Below are positions 42,945 through 54,066 of a DNA stretch of 64,000 bases, piece after piece (position 1 is the stretch's first letter; every line of letters begins with the position of its first letter). Location: NCBI RefSeq assembly GCF_020509005.1, contig NC_063023.1, positions 1,736,001 to 1,800,000 on the forward strand. The letters run 5' to 3'. Under the pieces are notes generated by a model. That model made no database searches. It had not been told where the DNA came from and saw nothing but the letters and a program-made list of their open reading frames with translations. Both the position numbers and the translations under genes were made by a program. The DNA is from Fulvia fulva. Its lineage: Eukaryota; Ascomycota; Dothideomycetes; Mycosphaerellales; Mycosphaerellaceae.

Positions 42945-43723
42945 GCGCTGTTGCTCGGTCCCAGTCGAGACACGACGTTATCAACACGTATACATACATG
43001 CATATGAGGGCTCGGGGCGCTTTTCGGCGAAAGGAGGAAATAGGCATGCAGGCTACGCACAACCAGAGCGGCACTCAGAAGATGCTAGCAAGCTTCACGA
43101 TGATTACGAATTTGGATATAGGGAACACTGTCGCGCATTACGATGTTGCTGAAGAAACTTGGGGGACACATTCGGCAAGGCCTGGCGCATTGCGAAAAAC
43201 GGAAAACTCATCATGGGATTGGAAACAGTCGTCTAGGCACAGTTTGCACAGATCTGTTGATTCTTGGAAAGCTGGACATTCTTTTCGTTTCTTGTCTATA
43301 GACTCTTTACATTCTCTTCGAAAGCAAAGAAGGGAGCAAAACATCCCATCAACCCAAGATCTATCATTCAATCTTTCTGTTTCTCATCACTCTCACAACT
43401 GCTTGGCTCTTGGTCACATCCACTCAAAAACTTCCTCCGACATCCACAGTGGCACAGACTCGTATCCCAACCAAGTTCCAGAGTCCAGACCACGCTTCCC
43501 TGCTCTGATCCTGGCTGCGTCGTCATGGCATCCACATTGCCATTGCTCGGTCGTCTCAAACTTGCCGATAACTCGGGCCACGGGTGAAATGGAACTTTCA
43601 CTTCATAGTCACGACTACTCGGAGCATGTGATGCCTCCAATGCTACAATCAGTCCGAGCCTTGCGCATTGTAGATCCGGCTAGGGTACGGCAAAGACTGC
43701 GCTTGTTGGCTTGCAAGTCGAAG
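42945..43723. other. intergenic between convergent genes
   Basis: A 274-codon plus-strand frame spans this stretch (to 43753) but begins inside the end of the upstream gene without a suitable start and has no motif. I treat it as chance and record nothing else here. Confidence 0.4.
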
Positions 43724-45238
43724 CTATCGGAGGAGAAATGTCAAGTTGTTTGAGGAGGTACATCGAGGACCAGCTGTATCCTTGACCGCGTGTGTCGTGA
43801 TACAGGAACGGGAATTGAAGGTCTTGTTACTGGACGCATAAGTGCCCGTATTTTGATGGACTTTCCGATCCGATGCTCTGGTCTCAGCCAGAGGATGATT
43901 GCCAGTGATAGGGGTGAAATCCCCCATGTCGAACTCATGAACAGAGCTCTCGAAAGCAGCGTCTTCATTCGCCCAGGCCGTGGAGTCAAACGACATGCCA
44001 TCTACCTCGCTTGGCGGCTGAAGCCCAAATGCTCCATACCTTGCCTTCCTAACCTGTGATCTCAACTGCTTGAACTCCTCGGTGTTGGGCTGGGCAGATG
44101 GATCGCACGGAGACGCGAAGGCCATTCGAATACTTACACCATAGCAGCCGCGAAGTCGTCTTCCGCTTGGTCTCTCTTCCCATGGCTGCTCGCCCATGAT
44201 GTCGCAATTCAGCTTCTGCTCGAAGGGTACATCAGACATTGCCGTAGCGGGACTCGGTCCACCGAGCCGCGTGGACTCTTTTCTTTGTTTTCTGGCGTCA
44301 GATGGGTTTGGATCGCGTAGGATCCGTCTGCGTTCCTCACTGTGTCGGCTATGCGTCGTCATGACATTGACCTTGAGTCGCTGATAAGTGTCTACCGCGG
44401 CTTCGTTCCACAGAAGAATCATGCTGTCGCTGAGATGATCAGCTCCAGCATTGTCGCGTTCGTGCCAGGACTCCTCGAGAAAGTGTTTGATAGCACATTT
44501 ATCGCGCCTTTCGTGCTCGTTGTGCAGCTTCCAAGTGTTCCAGAACAGTAGTGGGCCATGTCGATGGAGTTGACCCAGCACCCACCAGACTGTGGACTGG
44601 TTCAGGATGCCAGGCTCATACAATGGTCCGGACTGTCGGGAAGAATAGCCTAGGACAGCCATGAGTAGCGGATCCCACAGGGACCGGTATGCGCGTACTT
44701 GCTCCAGTGTCAGGCTATCGAGATAGTCACATCTCCTTCGGCACGCCGTAAGCTCGTAGAGCACATCGAGGTCTTCGATTCCGGTGCTCTGTAGCCAGCA
44801 GTCATCGGCTTCCGTTCGGTCGAGGCCATCGACACGAGGCAAGTCATGTCTCGGCATCCTGCGGACATCATCATGAATTTGAACGAGTCGGCACAAGATT
44901 CTCCAGCCGATAGTCAGATGGTGGCGGAGTGGAGATCCTACTTGATCTTCAGCCGTGAGGTGGTGATACCGCTCGACCACAACAGCGGCTAGGTGGTGGA
45001 GTTGCAAGTCACGCAGCCAGCGCCGACAGTCAGCCGTGCTGGAGCCTGCTTTTTCGCACTCGAGGAATATTCGCTGCTGGTTGGGAAACGCGTTATGAGC
45101 AACCGCTGATGCTATGCCGACCACGTGCGAGTCGATCAGGTCGTGATGATCGTGGCACGAGAGGCGTATGTTGAAGAATGCGTCGATATCGAGCCGCTCG
45201 AAGACGACGAGCATTATATCTTCCGGAAGAGGTATCAT
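43724..45238 (-). CDS. F-box protein
   Basis: From the ATG at 45238 the protein has 504 residues. The F-box is MIPLPEDIMLVVFERLDIDA followed by FNIRLSCHDHHDLIDSHVV. The rest is helical with Trp/His-rich stretches (STVWWVLGQLHRHGPLLFW) and no repeat domain that I recognise. The last third looks disordered and Ser/Thr-rich. An acceptor-like TTCTTGCAG lies a few bases upstream of the frame, so a short 5' exon is possible. Confidence 0.7.
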   Translation of the reverse strand: MIPLPEDIMLVVFERLDIDAFFNIRLSCHDHHDLIDSHVVGIASAVAHNAFPNQQRIFLECEKAGSSTADCRRWLRDLQLHHLAAVVVERYHHLTAEDQVGSPLRHHLTIGWRILCRLVQIHDDVRRMPRHDLPRVDGLDRTEADDCWLQSTGIEDLDVLYELTACRRRCDYLDSLTLEQVRAYRSLWDPLLMAVLGYSSRQSGPLYEPGILNQSTVWWVLGQLHRHGPLLFWNTWKLHNEHERRDKCAIKHFLEESWHERDNAGADHLSDSMILLWNEAAVDTYQRLKVNVMTTHSRHSEERRRILRDPNPSDARKQRKESTRLGGPSPATAMSDVPFEQKLNCDIMGEQPWEERPSGRRLRGCYGVSIRMAFASPCDPSAQPNTEEFKQLRSQVRKARYGAFGLQPPSEVDGMSFDSTAWANEDAAFESSVHEFDMGDFTPITGNHPLAETRASDRKVHQNTGTYASSNKTFNSRSCITTHAVKDTAGPRCTSSNNLTFLLR

Positions 45239-47137
45239 GCCGTGGGCATCGGAGTTGATGAGCACATCCACGATGTTTCCTGCAAGAACTTGATCTGATG
45301 TGGCAGACTTCGGACCTAATTTTCCAGGTCACGATGTCTGGCCAAGAGATGGAAGTTCACGCGCATGATATGTCATCCGCCAAGCACATATGAGATTCTG
45401 CTAATAAATGCAACCACAGCGTGGAGCAGACGTCTACATGTAAGAGAATGTTGCGGATTCATCGATGGCCGTGCGAGGCTGCCAGTCTCGGTATTGCTTC
45501 GCGGTCTCAACGGATGTACCGCTGTGATGTATGTGAGAGGATCGCTCTGCGACATCTGTATCATGGCACTCCGGTTCGGTGGCGTTGGCAACGCGAATCT
45601 CGTGTATTCTCATATCGGTGCAGTATGTGAAAACGTATACGAGCTCTTACCTATCGTGCAGTCAGCTTTGTAGAAGCGCAGCTCGCTGGTGCCGATGCTG
45701 TGTAACGCCTTCGGTCCATCTATAGGCCATACAGCAGGCTAAGCATTGTCTATACTTGTCCTACTGTCGGTATCTCGTCTTTTGGAGACGGAAACATGCA
45801 GGAAGCCGTTCGGATCGTCATTGTTATTTTGGTGCATGTTCGCAAGGGAGCCCTTCATAGTTGACTCGAAATTTGCGCTGCCGGATCGTGGGTAAACAAG
45901 GATCATCCATCGCTGCTGATGAACTGGTTCATGAATTTCTGCCAAGTCCTTCTCGAGGCAGATCTTCCAGATGCTCAAGAAATGGGTCAACATTTGACAT
46001 TCGTGTTACTACACAACGTTGCATCGATGGTGAGCAAGTCATGTGATGCAGCATGTGCCTCAGAGTGTACTTAGCTGAGGCGTTCGTTGGTAGCTTTCGT
46101 GTTCTGCCGCTCGTATTGAACCAAGCGTCCGAGGCAGACGCGGGTCGTGGCTCTGCCATTGGTGAAGCATGGTCACTATCATCAGCTGTAAGCCATCTGC
46201 GTGACAGCTGAGCTCTGGCGCGACATTCGACTGTCATCGCGGTGGATGTCGACGTGCATGACTTGTCGTTGTCAAGGACTGATGTTGATTGTTGAGGTCG
46301 TCGTGGAGCAACGACGGTAGACGGCCATGGGATCTGGCGTCAAGGCGAGGCAAAACAAGGCAGACGGAGACGTTTGGAGGAAACGCTGGTGTATACGAAA
46401 GAAGCAGACGCTCAGATGAGATGGGCGGTGGCAGTGCTATGTAGGGAAAGGTGGGATGGCAGTGGATGATGCTATTGGTTGCAGATGCTGACGGCGCCGC
46501 TACGGCCTGTTTTTGAGCGAGATGAGCATTGATGGCTTGAGCACCGAGCTCCAACGTGTCGGCCGGCCGAGTGGCAGGGCAAGTCAGAAGCCTTTCTCGT
46601 GCCTGCCGTCGCTTGTTCATTACAGTACTGTGTTTCTTCGCCATCTGCAGTGACTGTGTTGGACGTTGCGGCACGACAGGAATCATTTGACAGCAGCGAC
46701 CGTGGCAGCACACTCGCAGCAAGCGCCGGCAACACACTCACCAATAATCCTGGGCAGAAGCCGGGACACGAATCGACGGAGTGGAGCCTCGCTTTGTTTC
46801 AATTTCTGGCCAGAGCGACGGGCCACTTGCGCAGCTGCGTGGACAGTGGAGCGATTGGGAAGTCGTGAAGGGGGTTGGAGCTTGGGGGGCTGCCAAACGT
46901 GACCTGGAGAAGAGCAGCACGCCCATCTACCAAACACCATCGACCATCGCACCTCTCACAGTCTGGAACACTGCTGACTGCTGGCCATCGACATTGATTC
47001 TTCTATTCTTCCCGCAGCAGCATTCCAGTGCTTAAGCTTCTGTCTCATGACTTTGGCCCGTCGAATCACAAGCGAGCCTGCAGCCAAGCGGAAGCGCTGA
47101 ACGAGTCTCTTTCTACACGACCCCGACTCGCCCGACC
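45239..47137. other. intergenic, about 1.9 kb
   Basis: Many overlapping frames of 60-167 codons on both strands, none with a motif or consistent splice structure. A minus-strand frame at 46234-46737 is the longest and looks compositionally random. No gene is called. Confidence 0.4.
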
Positions 47138-48507
47138 ATGGCCTCCAACTCGACGTGTAAGTCTCGCCAATTCCAGCCCGCCCACGCCTAACACCCTCTT
47201 TCACACCATTCGCGTGTATCGCGCTCACAGCATCGTCTCCCACAGCCATCAGCACCACCATGTCGTCTGCCGCCGAGTCTAGCTCGTCGGCTGCACCGAG
47301 TACCACGGCAGCCAGCAGCACTTCCGTCTCCTCCGTCTCCTCCGTCCCCTCCGTCTCCTCCGTCGACACATCATCCATCGCCGAGTCCATCTCATCTGCC
47401 GTATCCTCGTCGATCGCATCACCAACATCCACCTCTGCGGAACCCACCAGCAATACCGCAATTGTTTCTACGGCAACCATATCCGAATCATCCATCCCGC
47501 CCACCACAGCAGTCGTCACGTCCGTGGTCACGCGCACACCCACTTCACCGGGCGAGACACCTGTCGTCGTCACAGTCACCGCGACGAACCCGCCCACCAA
47601 CACACCCATCACCACCGGAATCACCAGCACTGGCCGCACCTCAGCGACATCCTCGTCACCTGCGCTCAACACCGGTGGGAGTGGCAATGGAGGCAACGGG
47701 GGTGGCGGCGGCCTCAGCACAGCAGGCACCACTGCAGTCGCCGTCGTAGTTCCAGTCGCCGTTGTCGCGCTTCTCGTACTGGGAGGCATCTTCTTTTGGC
47801 GGAAACGGAAGGCGAAGAAAGCATCCGAAGAGCAGCGTAGGAAAGAGATCGAGGACTATGGGTTCAACCCGAACAACGATCCTACTCTCCCGGCTGTCGC
47901 ATCAGACAATGGCGCCGAAATGGCGGAAGACACCAGCGGCTATAGAGGGTGGGGTGCAGCGACCGGCAGCAACCGGAAGATGTCGACGACCCTGAGCGGC
48001 GGCCACACCCAGGGCCAGCTTTCGGACGCAGGTAGCAACACATACGGCAGCCAACTTGGTCCAGGCTCGGCTTCGCCTACGGGTGGCAATTCTGATGGAC
48101 ATTCTGCCGACCCTCTGATGCACCAAAGGCGAGAAACGATGAACAGCGACGTAGGATCTCTCGGAGCCATCGGTGGTGCACCTGTAGCGGGCACTGCGGC
48201 CGCAGGAGTAGGCGTTAAGCGCGGTCCTTCCAACGCGTCGTCCACATACAGCGTTGGGAACCACTCTGACGTATCTGACGGCCCACCACCCGGAGGCCTG
48301 GGTATGAGCCAGTCTTATGAAGCCTACAACCCCAATGGCTTCGGTTATAGTCAACATGGCCCCTACGGCGACGGCACATACGGCGGCGCTCAACAGGATG
48401 GTAACGGCATGCCCGTAGTTCGAGACGTCAGTGCACGCCGTAACACGCGGATACAGCAGCCTGGCAACTACCAACAAGGCAACTCCGGCATTGCACAGAA
48501 CTTCTAG
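47138..48507 (+). CDS. Ser/Thr-rich single-TM (Mid2/Wsc-like) protein
   Basis: Two exons, 47138-47156 and 47246-48507 (89-bp intron, GTAAGT donor, CCCACAG acceptor), giving 426 residues; a start at 47260 would skip the first exon. The first 160 residues are almost only Ser, Thr, Val, Pro and Ala, with a short DNA-level repeat (TCCGTCTCC) near 47325-47365. A Gly-rich hinge (GGSGNGGNGGGGG) precedes a single transmembrane helix (TAVAVVVPVAVVALLVLGGI) and a basic stop-transfer FFWRKRKAKK. The cytosolic tail of 230 residues is Gly/Ser/Asn-rich. No cleavable signal peptide is visible, so insertion may use the helix itself. The layout resembles cell-wall stress sensors, but no Wsc domain or Cys cluster is present. 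Confidence 0.75.
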
Positions 48508-49538
48508 ACACATTCTCATCACCTTCGATCATTCCCACCACACATCATCACCAAGATCAACTCTTTGTTCATAAAAGCATCACCTTTCAAGCTGGATAGC
48601 ACGGAAGACGGCACTGAAGGCGAGGCAGACCTCGGAATTTGTATTTACTCCCACATTACCCACATGGCGATGGCGTTCTTTTGTTTCTGGGCATGTCGGC
48701 GAGCATGCAGGGGGTGGAGGAAGGCAGGGAGGGGGGGGGACTGATACCACTTTTGGGTTTCGTCTGTTCAGAATGGGAGACGGTTACACGTATTGTGCTG
48801 TCGTTCCCAACGATGATGACTCTTCGCATCTACCATTGTAGGCTAATACTGCTAGTGTGGAGGCCTCTTTAGGGGGGCTGCACCGATCACATACTGAGAC
48901 TAGAACTGAGAGATTGTTATGTTTTGCAGCCTGCTTTGTGGCAGTTGAGGTGCGTTGTTTCTGCTTGGATGACTGTGCTGGCAGACTTTGGAAAGGGTAG
49001 TCGCGACTGTAGGCCACAGGACGATTCTGTCTTGCGGCCGATTCTTCACGATGTTGACGGCTACCGTGCTCATGTGAGATCTTGCCGAGACTTCACTGCA
49101 TGGAGACAGCGGGAGAGCTCTCGAGCATGGCGAAACACACGTACATGTACACATCAGCAGTACACGTATTGACAGCGAGCGGCCCAGCGCCTTTTACCGT
49201 AGGCATCGCTTATTGTCAACAGCAGAAGACCAGCACATTGACCACAGACTTACAGCCGCCCTTCAAGCACATCTGGTACATGCGGCGTCCGGCCTCAAGT
49301 ACATAGCTGTGAGTGGTTTCGCTGGTGCAAACGTTTTGAGCCACCGCGATTCTATGAGGCAGTGCTCGTGTAACACACCATCTCATAAAATGTACTTCAC
49401 GCTTCGCCCAACACGGTGAACCTTTTACCTGCTTTTCTACCCAACACAGAGATCGAGGCTCTGTCGCTCTGTAGCTACAGATCAACAGAAGAAAATCTGT
49501 CTGAGCTTCCCTGATGGACAATCTCGTCAAACGACCTA
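48508..49538. other. intergenic, about 1 kb
   Basis: Contains a G9 run near 48732 and short frames only. The region is 3' flank of the one-TM gene and promoter of the HET gene. No gene is seen. Confidence 0.45.
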
Positions 49539-51242
49539 ATGGATCTCGCGACTTTACACGACGATACGATCGACCGCACCGCAGACGCATGGAGTCCTTC
49601 AAGCAGCTCCAGTGACGACGACGCTTTCGACTTCTTCTCCGGTGAAAGCCGGGAAGTCGCAGCGCAGACTGTGCTCGTCGACACTTCACCTTCTGCCAGC
49701 GCCGTGCAGAACGACGGCGTAAAGGACAGGACTTGGCGGTGGCTACCTTTGCAGGGCGTCAACGACATTCATGTCTTCTGCTTCTACGACACCAACGCCG
49801 GTGACAGTTTAGGCGCAATCCATGGCCACTTTCGACTGGTAAGACTGGACGAAGTGCACGAGTATTCTGCCCTGTCATACGCCTGGGGCCCAATTCATGC
49901 GGATGGCTCTCACCTTACGCACAAAATTGTCGTCGATTGTCTAGAGTTCCCGGTGACTGCACATCTTCATGCAGCTCTGCGAGCTCTACAGCGAGCGCGA
50001 CAGCTCAGTCCGAAAACATCGCTTCTCTCGGCCATCTGGATCGACGCGATCTGCATCGACCAAGGCAACCCGGTCGAAAGGAGTGCGCAGGTCATGCTGA
50101 TGGGTCGTATCTATAGCAAAGCAGCAAGACTATACGTTTGGCTCGGCGAGCTGGATTCGGGCCCTGTACCTATTGAAACCTCCGATGTTGATCTGCTGAT
50201 GGAGCGTGTGGGACCCCTTCAACTTCAGCCACGAAGTATGGTAGTCGTTGACGCTATCCGGCAGCGAGGATATTTCCAACGACGCTGGGTGATCCAAGAG
50301 GTGCTTTCATGTACCGACCCGATGACATTACTCCTCGGGGAATACCAGCTTGGTGTAAAGAATCCGGAGGCCATGCTCACAGCATTTCCCTTGAAAGGAG
50401 ACATCATCCCTGCAGCTTTGGTACTCAGCCTCCAACATGCTACTGATGTTCTTCCCGCACACCCTTCTGATGAGCCCAGAGCCGTGGCGGCTTTACTGTA
50501 CAATCTCATCAAATACCGTGACTCACTCTGCTCGGATGACCGCGACCGCGTGTTCTCACTGAAGAGCATCGGCTCTGATGGACACTTTCTAGTCGTCGAC
50601 TACAGAAAAAGGACCGAAGATGTTTTCATCACACTTGCCACGCAATATATCCTCGGGGGTCATATCATCCCGATCTTACAAACTGCCCAGCTCTTGTCTG
50701 CTCGCGGTCCACCCTCCAAACTCGAGGCCATATCAAACCTACCTTCTTGGGTTCCCGATTGGCGTCTGACTTCGGACCACGCTTGTGTCCGCAACAGCAA
50801 CGACGACCTCCTCGAGCTTCGAGCAGTCGAGACCAGGACGTGCTCATTGTGCACGCATAACCCAGCACAAATCGCTACTATCGCTCCTGAAGTCCTACTT
50901 TTGCGATCAACACCTTACCCCTGCTTGAGGGTCCAAGGCCACCTGATCGCGCCTTGCCAGCATCACGGACTCAACCAATTACTGAACCAAGACGCACTGA
51001 GAGACCACGCCGTTCAGCTCAGACGTGTTCGGTCAAGCGGGGCAGGTCCTCCCTGCCCATGGTGCTTCTTGGCTGCCCACATCGTGCCTAGAGATAGATC
51101 ACGCGAAACGCCCTTCGTCCTCGAGATACATCTCCGAGTACCACTGTGTTCTGGGCCAGCCGCCGGGTATACTGACCGCGCAGAGAAGACCGTGCGTGCC
51201 AGGCTCGACTGGCAAAGGAGCATTCACGCTGTTGACTTGTGA
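49539..51242 (+). CDS. heterokaryon incompatibility (HET) domain protein
   Basis: Open frame of 567 residues. HET block 1 is YSALSYAWGP, block 2 is IWIDAICIDQGNPVERSAQV with GRIYSKAARLYVWLGE, and block 3 is QRRWVIQEVLS. DDRDRVFSL follows. The N-terminus is an acidic Ser-rich segment (SPSSSSSDDDAFDFFSG). The last 90 residues fit the family poorly, while a second frame from 51025 to 51336 ends EEGLELRGEYWLSRRLDRHV, so an unseen intron near 51000-51200 may change the C-terminus. HET proteins mediate non-self recognition after hyphal fusion. This is the second HET gene of the window and is not closely related to the one at 7924. Confidence 0.85.
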   Translation: MDLATLHDDTIDRTADAWSPSSSSSDDDAFDFFSGESREVAAQTVLVDTSPSASAVQNDGVKDRTWRWLPLQGVNDIHVFCFYDTNAGDSLGAIHGHFRLVRLDEVHEYSALSYAWGPIHADGSHLTHKIVVDCLEFPVTAHLHAALRALQRARQLSPKTSLLSAIWIDAICIDQGNPVERSAQVMLMGRIYSKAARLYVWLGELDSGPVPIETSDVDLLMERVGPLQLQPRSMVVVDAIRQRGYFQRRWVIQEVLSCTDPMTLLLGEYQLGVKNPEAMLTAFPLKGDIIPAALVLSLQHATDVLPAHPSDEPRAVAALLYNLIKYRDSLCSDDRDRVFSLKSIGSDGHFLVVDYRKRTEDVFITLATQYILGGHIIPILQTAQLLSARGPPSKLEAISNLPSWVPDWRLTSDHACVRNSNDDLLELRAVETRTCSLCTHNPAQIATIAPEVLLLRSTPYPCLRVQGHLIAPCQHHGLNQLLNQDALRDHAVQLRRVRSSGAGPPCPWCFLAAHIVPRDRSRETPFVLEIHLRVPLCSGPAAGYTDRAEKTVRARLDWQRSIHAVDL

Positions 51243-51954
51243 GGAGGGCTTGGAGCTCCGAGGGGAGTACTGGTTGAGCCGGAGGCTCGATCGCCATGTA
51301 CTGGTCACGGCGAAGGGGTCTATTACTTTGATGTAGGGAGAAGAAAAGGTGTATGAGTGAATATGTGATACGTGCCAAACCATATCAAGCTCGACATAAT
51401 CGTTCCCATAATGCGAGCATGTAACGCGGGTCACCCAAAAACGCACAAGGTCTCGCTACAACAGAATGACATACCGTTGAGACCATCGCCTCACGATACA
51501 TGTACCATCGAAAGCACATCGAAGGCCAAAAAGGGGCAAAACAACCACCCTCGTCTCGATAGCCACGGCTCACCGCTACCACCGCCGTAGTACGCTGCTT
51601 GCGGAGGCAGCTGATCAAGAGCATAGCCAGTCGCTCTCTGACTTGAAGAAGCGCCGTACTGACTGAGCCATCGAGGCGAGATTGATTGTCGAGGAAGCAA
51701 GATTGGGGCTGTATATGTATGTCCCCTCTGTCGGTTTCAGCGCACTTTCGGGCAGCTGTCGAAGCCATAGGAGCCTCTCTGAAGGGCCGGTATAATCGGT
51801 AGGCAGGGAGGTGGCCCAGTAATAAGGAAGACGACACGATAGTAGTGGGCCATCTTTGACCAGATGTGCTGTGTCAAAGAGCTTCGTGACATCACGGAGA
51901 ATCTGTGAGGAAGCAGAAGCGCAGAGAATGACTTGATTCAGCTTCATGGTAATG
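51243..51954. other. intergenic between convergent genes
   Basis: Short frames on both strands without motifs. This is the shared 3' flank of the HET gene (+) and ALG11 (-). Nothing else seen. Confidence 0.45.
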
Positions 51955-53694
51955 CTACTTCGACTTATCTCTCTCCTTCTGAGAGTGATCGAGAGCAATC
52001 AGGTTCGCAAGGTGGCCCAGCCACGCCTCGCGGAAGACCTGCTCGGAGAAGCGCCAACTGCTCTTACGTGCTCGTTGGCGCATCGCTGCTACTTCATCGT
52101 CCGACAACGACAACGCTTTGGCAAAGCCGTCCGCAAAGTCCTCCGGCGTGGAGGCGTGAAAGCCTGGTATAGCATTAGTGATCAAGTCTTTACGAGGCAC
52201 GGGTGTAGTCAGCTTACCTGTCGGCTTCCCATCGATCGGCACCACGATATCCACCTTTGGTCCGCCAGAGTCATTCACCACCGAGATCAGACCAGCTGCT
52301 TGATACTCCACCACGCCGATTCCAAAGTGCTCATTCCACATGCCGTTAACGCCCACCGAGCTCGACTTGAGATGTTCCAGGATCTGCGGCCACTTGGCGT
52401 TGACGATGAAGTCGACACTGTCTTTGACTTCCTGGGCCTGCAGTCGGAGCTTATACACGCGCTTCTCGTCAGAATCGTCCCGGACACTACCTATCAGCAC
52501 GAGGCGAGGTCGTGATTCGAGAGGCGTGTTAGGGTGATGATCTCGCAGGAACTTGTGAAAAGCTTCGATGATCGTTTGGTGCATCTTCTCAGGTCGAAAC
52601 TGTGCAATGTAGAGCAGGTTCTTGGTGCGGTCCTTGTCGCATTCCGTCGGTATCTTCTCGTGTAGCTCTTGCACAGCGCAGGGTGGGTAGACGACGCTGA
52701 TCGGGCATTGCTTCTTGTTTCTTGTCCGTGCTTTCGTCCACAGCTGCGAGACATGATTTTGTGTCCAGCTACTGTTCGTCATGACCACGTCGATGCTTCC
52801 TCCAACCCACGAGTATAGTCTGGCGAAGCACTCCCAGTAGAACTGCTTCGCTTTGCCCTTGGTGCCCTTTCCTGCTCCTGCATTCAGACCGCTGCCCAGG
52901 TCGGCGTGTAGAGACTCGAGCATATCCGTGCTGATGGTCGGGTAGTGAACGTATGCACCAGTTGGCATGCTCGGGAACAGCCACTTTACCAACGCAATCA
53001 CGAAAGCATAACCCATGGTGTCCACGAACATGTCTGGCACAAGAAGAGTAATTGCATCCCAGCCCATGATCAAGCTTCCCAAACTCTGTCCCAGAAGTGT
53101 GAAGTGAGGATATTTCGAAGCAAGGACCCACTCGCGAGTGGTGAGGTAGAGGAAGACGACGCGGGCAGGGTTGAGGTGGATGTTGAAGCGATTGCGGACG
53201 TTGGTGAGGATCTGCTCGCGAGAGGCACCGTGGTCGCCGGTGTAGACAACGCAGAGGGCGTTCGGGTAGCGACGTTGTGTTGCGAGGATGGCAGCAAAGA
53301 GGACACGCTCTCCACCGCCGCCGGCATTGCAGAAGGGGTGGAGGAAGCCGATGACGCCGTGGTAGGACTCGTCGACATGTTGGGAGGTGGGAGGCGTTCG
53401 TTGTCCCTTCGGAGTCTTGGCACGTCCCTCGTTCACCTTCTCCCAGTCTGAGTCGAGAGATGTGGAAGACGAGGCTGTCTGTGGTGCGCTGTGCGGCACT
53501 GGTGTCTGCTCCCTCTCCTTGGCTTGCTCCTCCTCTTCGGTGTGACATGTCTGCAGCAAGATGTGCCTCCTGCTCTGTGTTCTGCTGCGGAGGGAGTTCC
53601 CAACCAGCCGGAAGATCAGTGCAAGCGCGAAAGGCAGCACGCCAGCGAGAGCCAGCAGGCCCAGACACAGGGTCAGCATGATTGTGAACAGCAT
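51955..53694 (-). CDS. ALG11: alpha-1,2-mannosyltransferase ALG11
   Basis: Two exons, 53694-52218 and 52163-51955. The intron of 54 bp (GTAAGC donor, TATACCAG acceptor) is a multiple of three and has no stop, so an unspliced reading adds 18 residues; spliced length is 561. The N-terminus is a membrane helix (MLTLCLGLLALAGVLPFALA). GT-B features are the Gly-rich loop FLHPFCNAGGGGERVLFAAI and the EX7E motif in WNEHFGIGVVEYQAAGLISV. ALG11 adds the fourth and fifth mannoses to Man3GlcNAc2-PP-dolichol on the cytosolic face of the ER, using GDP-mannose. It is essential for N-glycosylation in yeast. A disordered Ser-rich insert lies near residues 50-105. Confidence 0.93.
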   Translation of the reverse strand: MLFTIMLTLCLGLLALAGVLPFALALIFRLVGNSLRSRTQSRRHILLQTCHTEEEEQAKEREQTPVPHSAPQTASSSTSLDSDWEKVNEGRAKTPKGQRTPPTSQHVDESYHGVIGFLHPFCNAGGGGERVLFAAILATQRRYPNALCVVYTGDHGASREQILTNVRNRFNIHLNPARVVFLYLTTREWVLASKYPHFTLLGQSLGSLIMGWDAITLLVPDMFVDTMGYAFVIALVKWLFPSMPTGAYVHYPTISTDMLESLHADLGSGLNAGAGKGTKGKAKQFYWECFARLYSWVGGSIDVVMTNSSWTQNHVSQLWTKARTRNKKQCPISVVYPPCAVQELHEKIPTECDKDRTKNLLYIAQFRPEKMHQTIIEAFHKFLRDHHPNTPLESRPRLVLIGSVRDDSDEKRVYKLRLQAQEVKDSVDFIVNAKWPQILEHLKSSSVGVNGMWNEHFGIGVVEYQAAGLISVVNDSGGPKVDIVVPIDGKPTGKLTTPVPRKDLITNAIPGFHASTPEDFADGFAKALSLSDDEVAAMRQRARKSSWRFSEQVFREAWLGHLANLIALDHSQKERDKSK

Positions 53695-54066
53695 CGTCGG
53701 TGGCCGTGGGCTGCAGGGAAGTGGCTCGCTATATCAACAAGGCCGCGGATCTGACCTGGTCGGTCAGTCTTCCCATCATGTGAAGCAGGTCATGGGAGGG
53801 GTGATGGTGGTTGTGGTTGTGCAGTGTCAGTAGTTGTGTGCCTGCCTTGACACGAATCAGGAACCAACGGACAGCAACACCTGCGTGCGTCACAAGCCAC
53901 GTGCAAGCACACATGATCGGCGGCAGGGCTCACCTGCAGGCTGCAGCGCGTCAACTCCGCGTGAGAGCTGCATCAAACTTGACTGACACCTCGAATTGGA
54001 ACACTCGTGCACTGCATCATCCACATCCTTCTGCCAGGCCATTGTAGGCGTGCGGTGGCCTCCATC
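53695..54066. other. divergent promoter region
   Basis: 372 bp between ALG11 (-) and the COX18-like gene (+), so both promoters must lie here. No gene is seen. Confidence 0.5.

Noticed and set aside
42929..43753. 274-codon plus-strand open frame downstream of the DPBB gene
   Set aside because: It begins inside the end of the DPBB gene without a suitable start, has no motif, and overlaps the F-box gene end on the other strand.
46234..46737. 167-codon minus-strand frame
   Set aside because: No motif, low-complexity composition and several competing frames on both strands.
46956..47789. 277-codon minus-strand frame rich in Val/Asp/Thr
   Set aside because: Antisense of the Ser/Thr-rich coding region of the one-TM gene, which has a membrane helix and introns in its favour.
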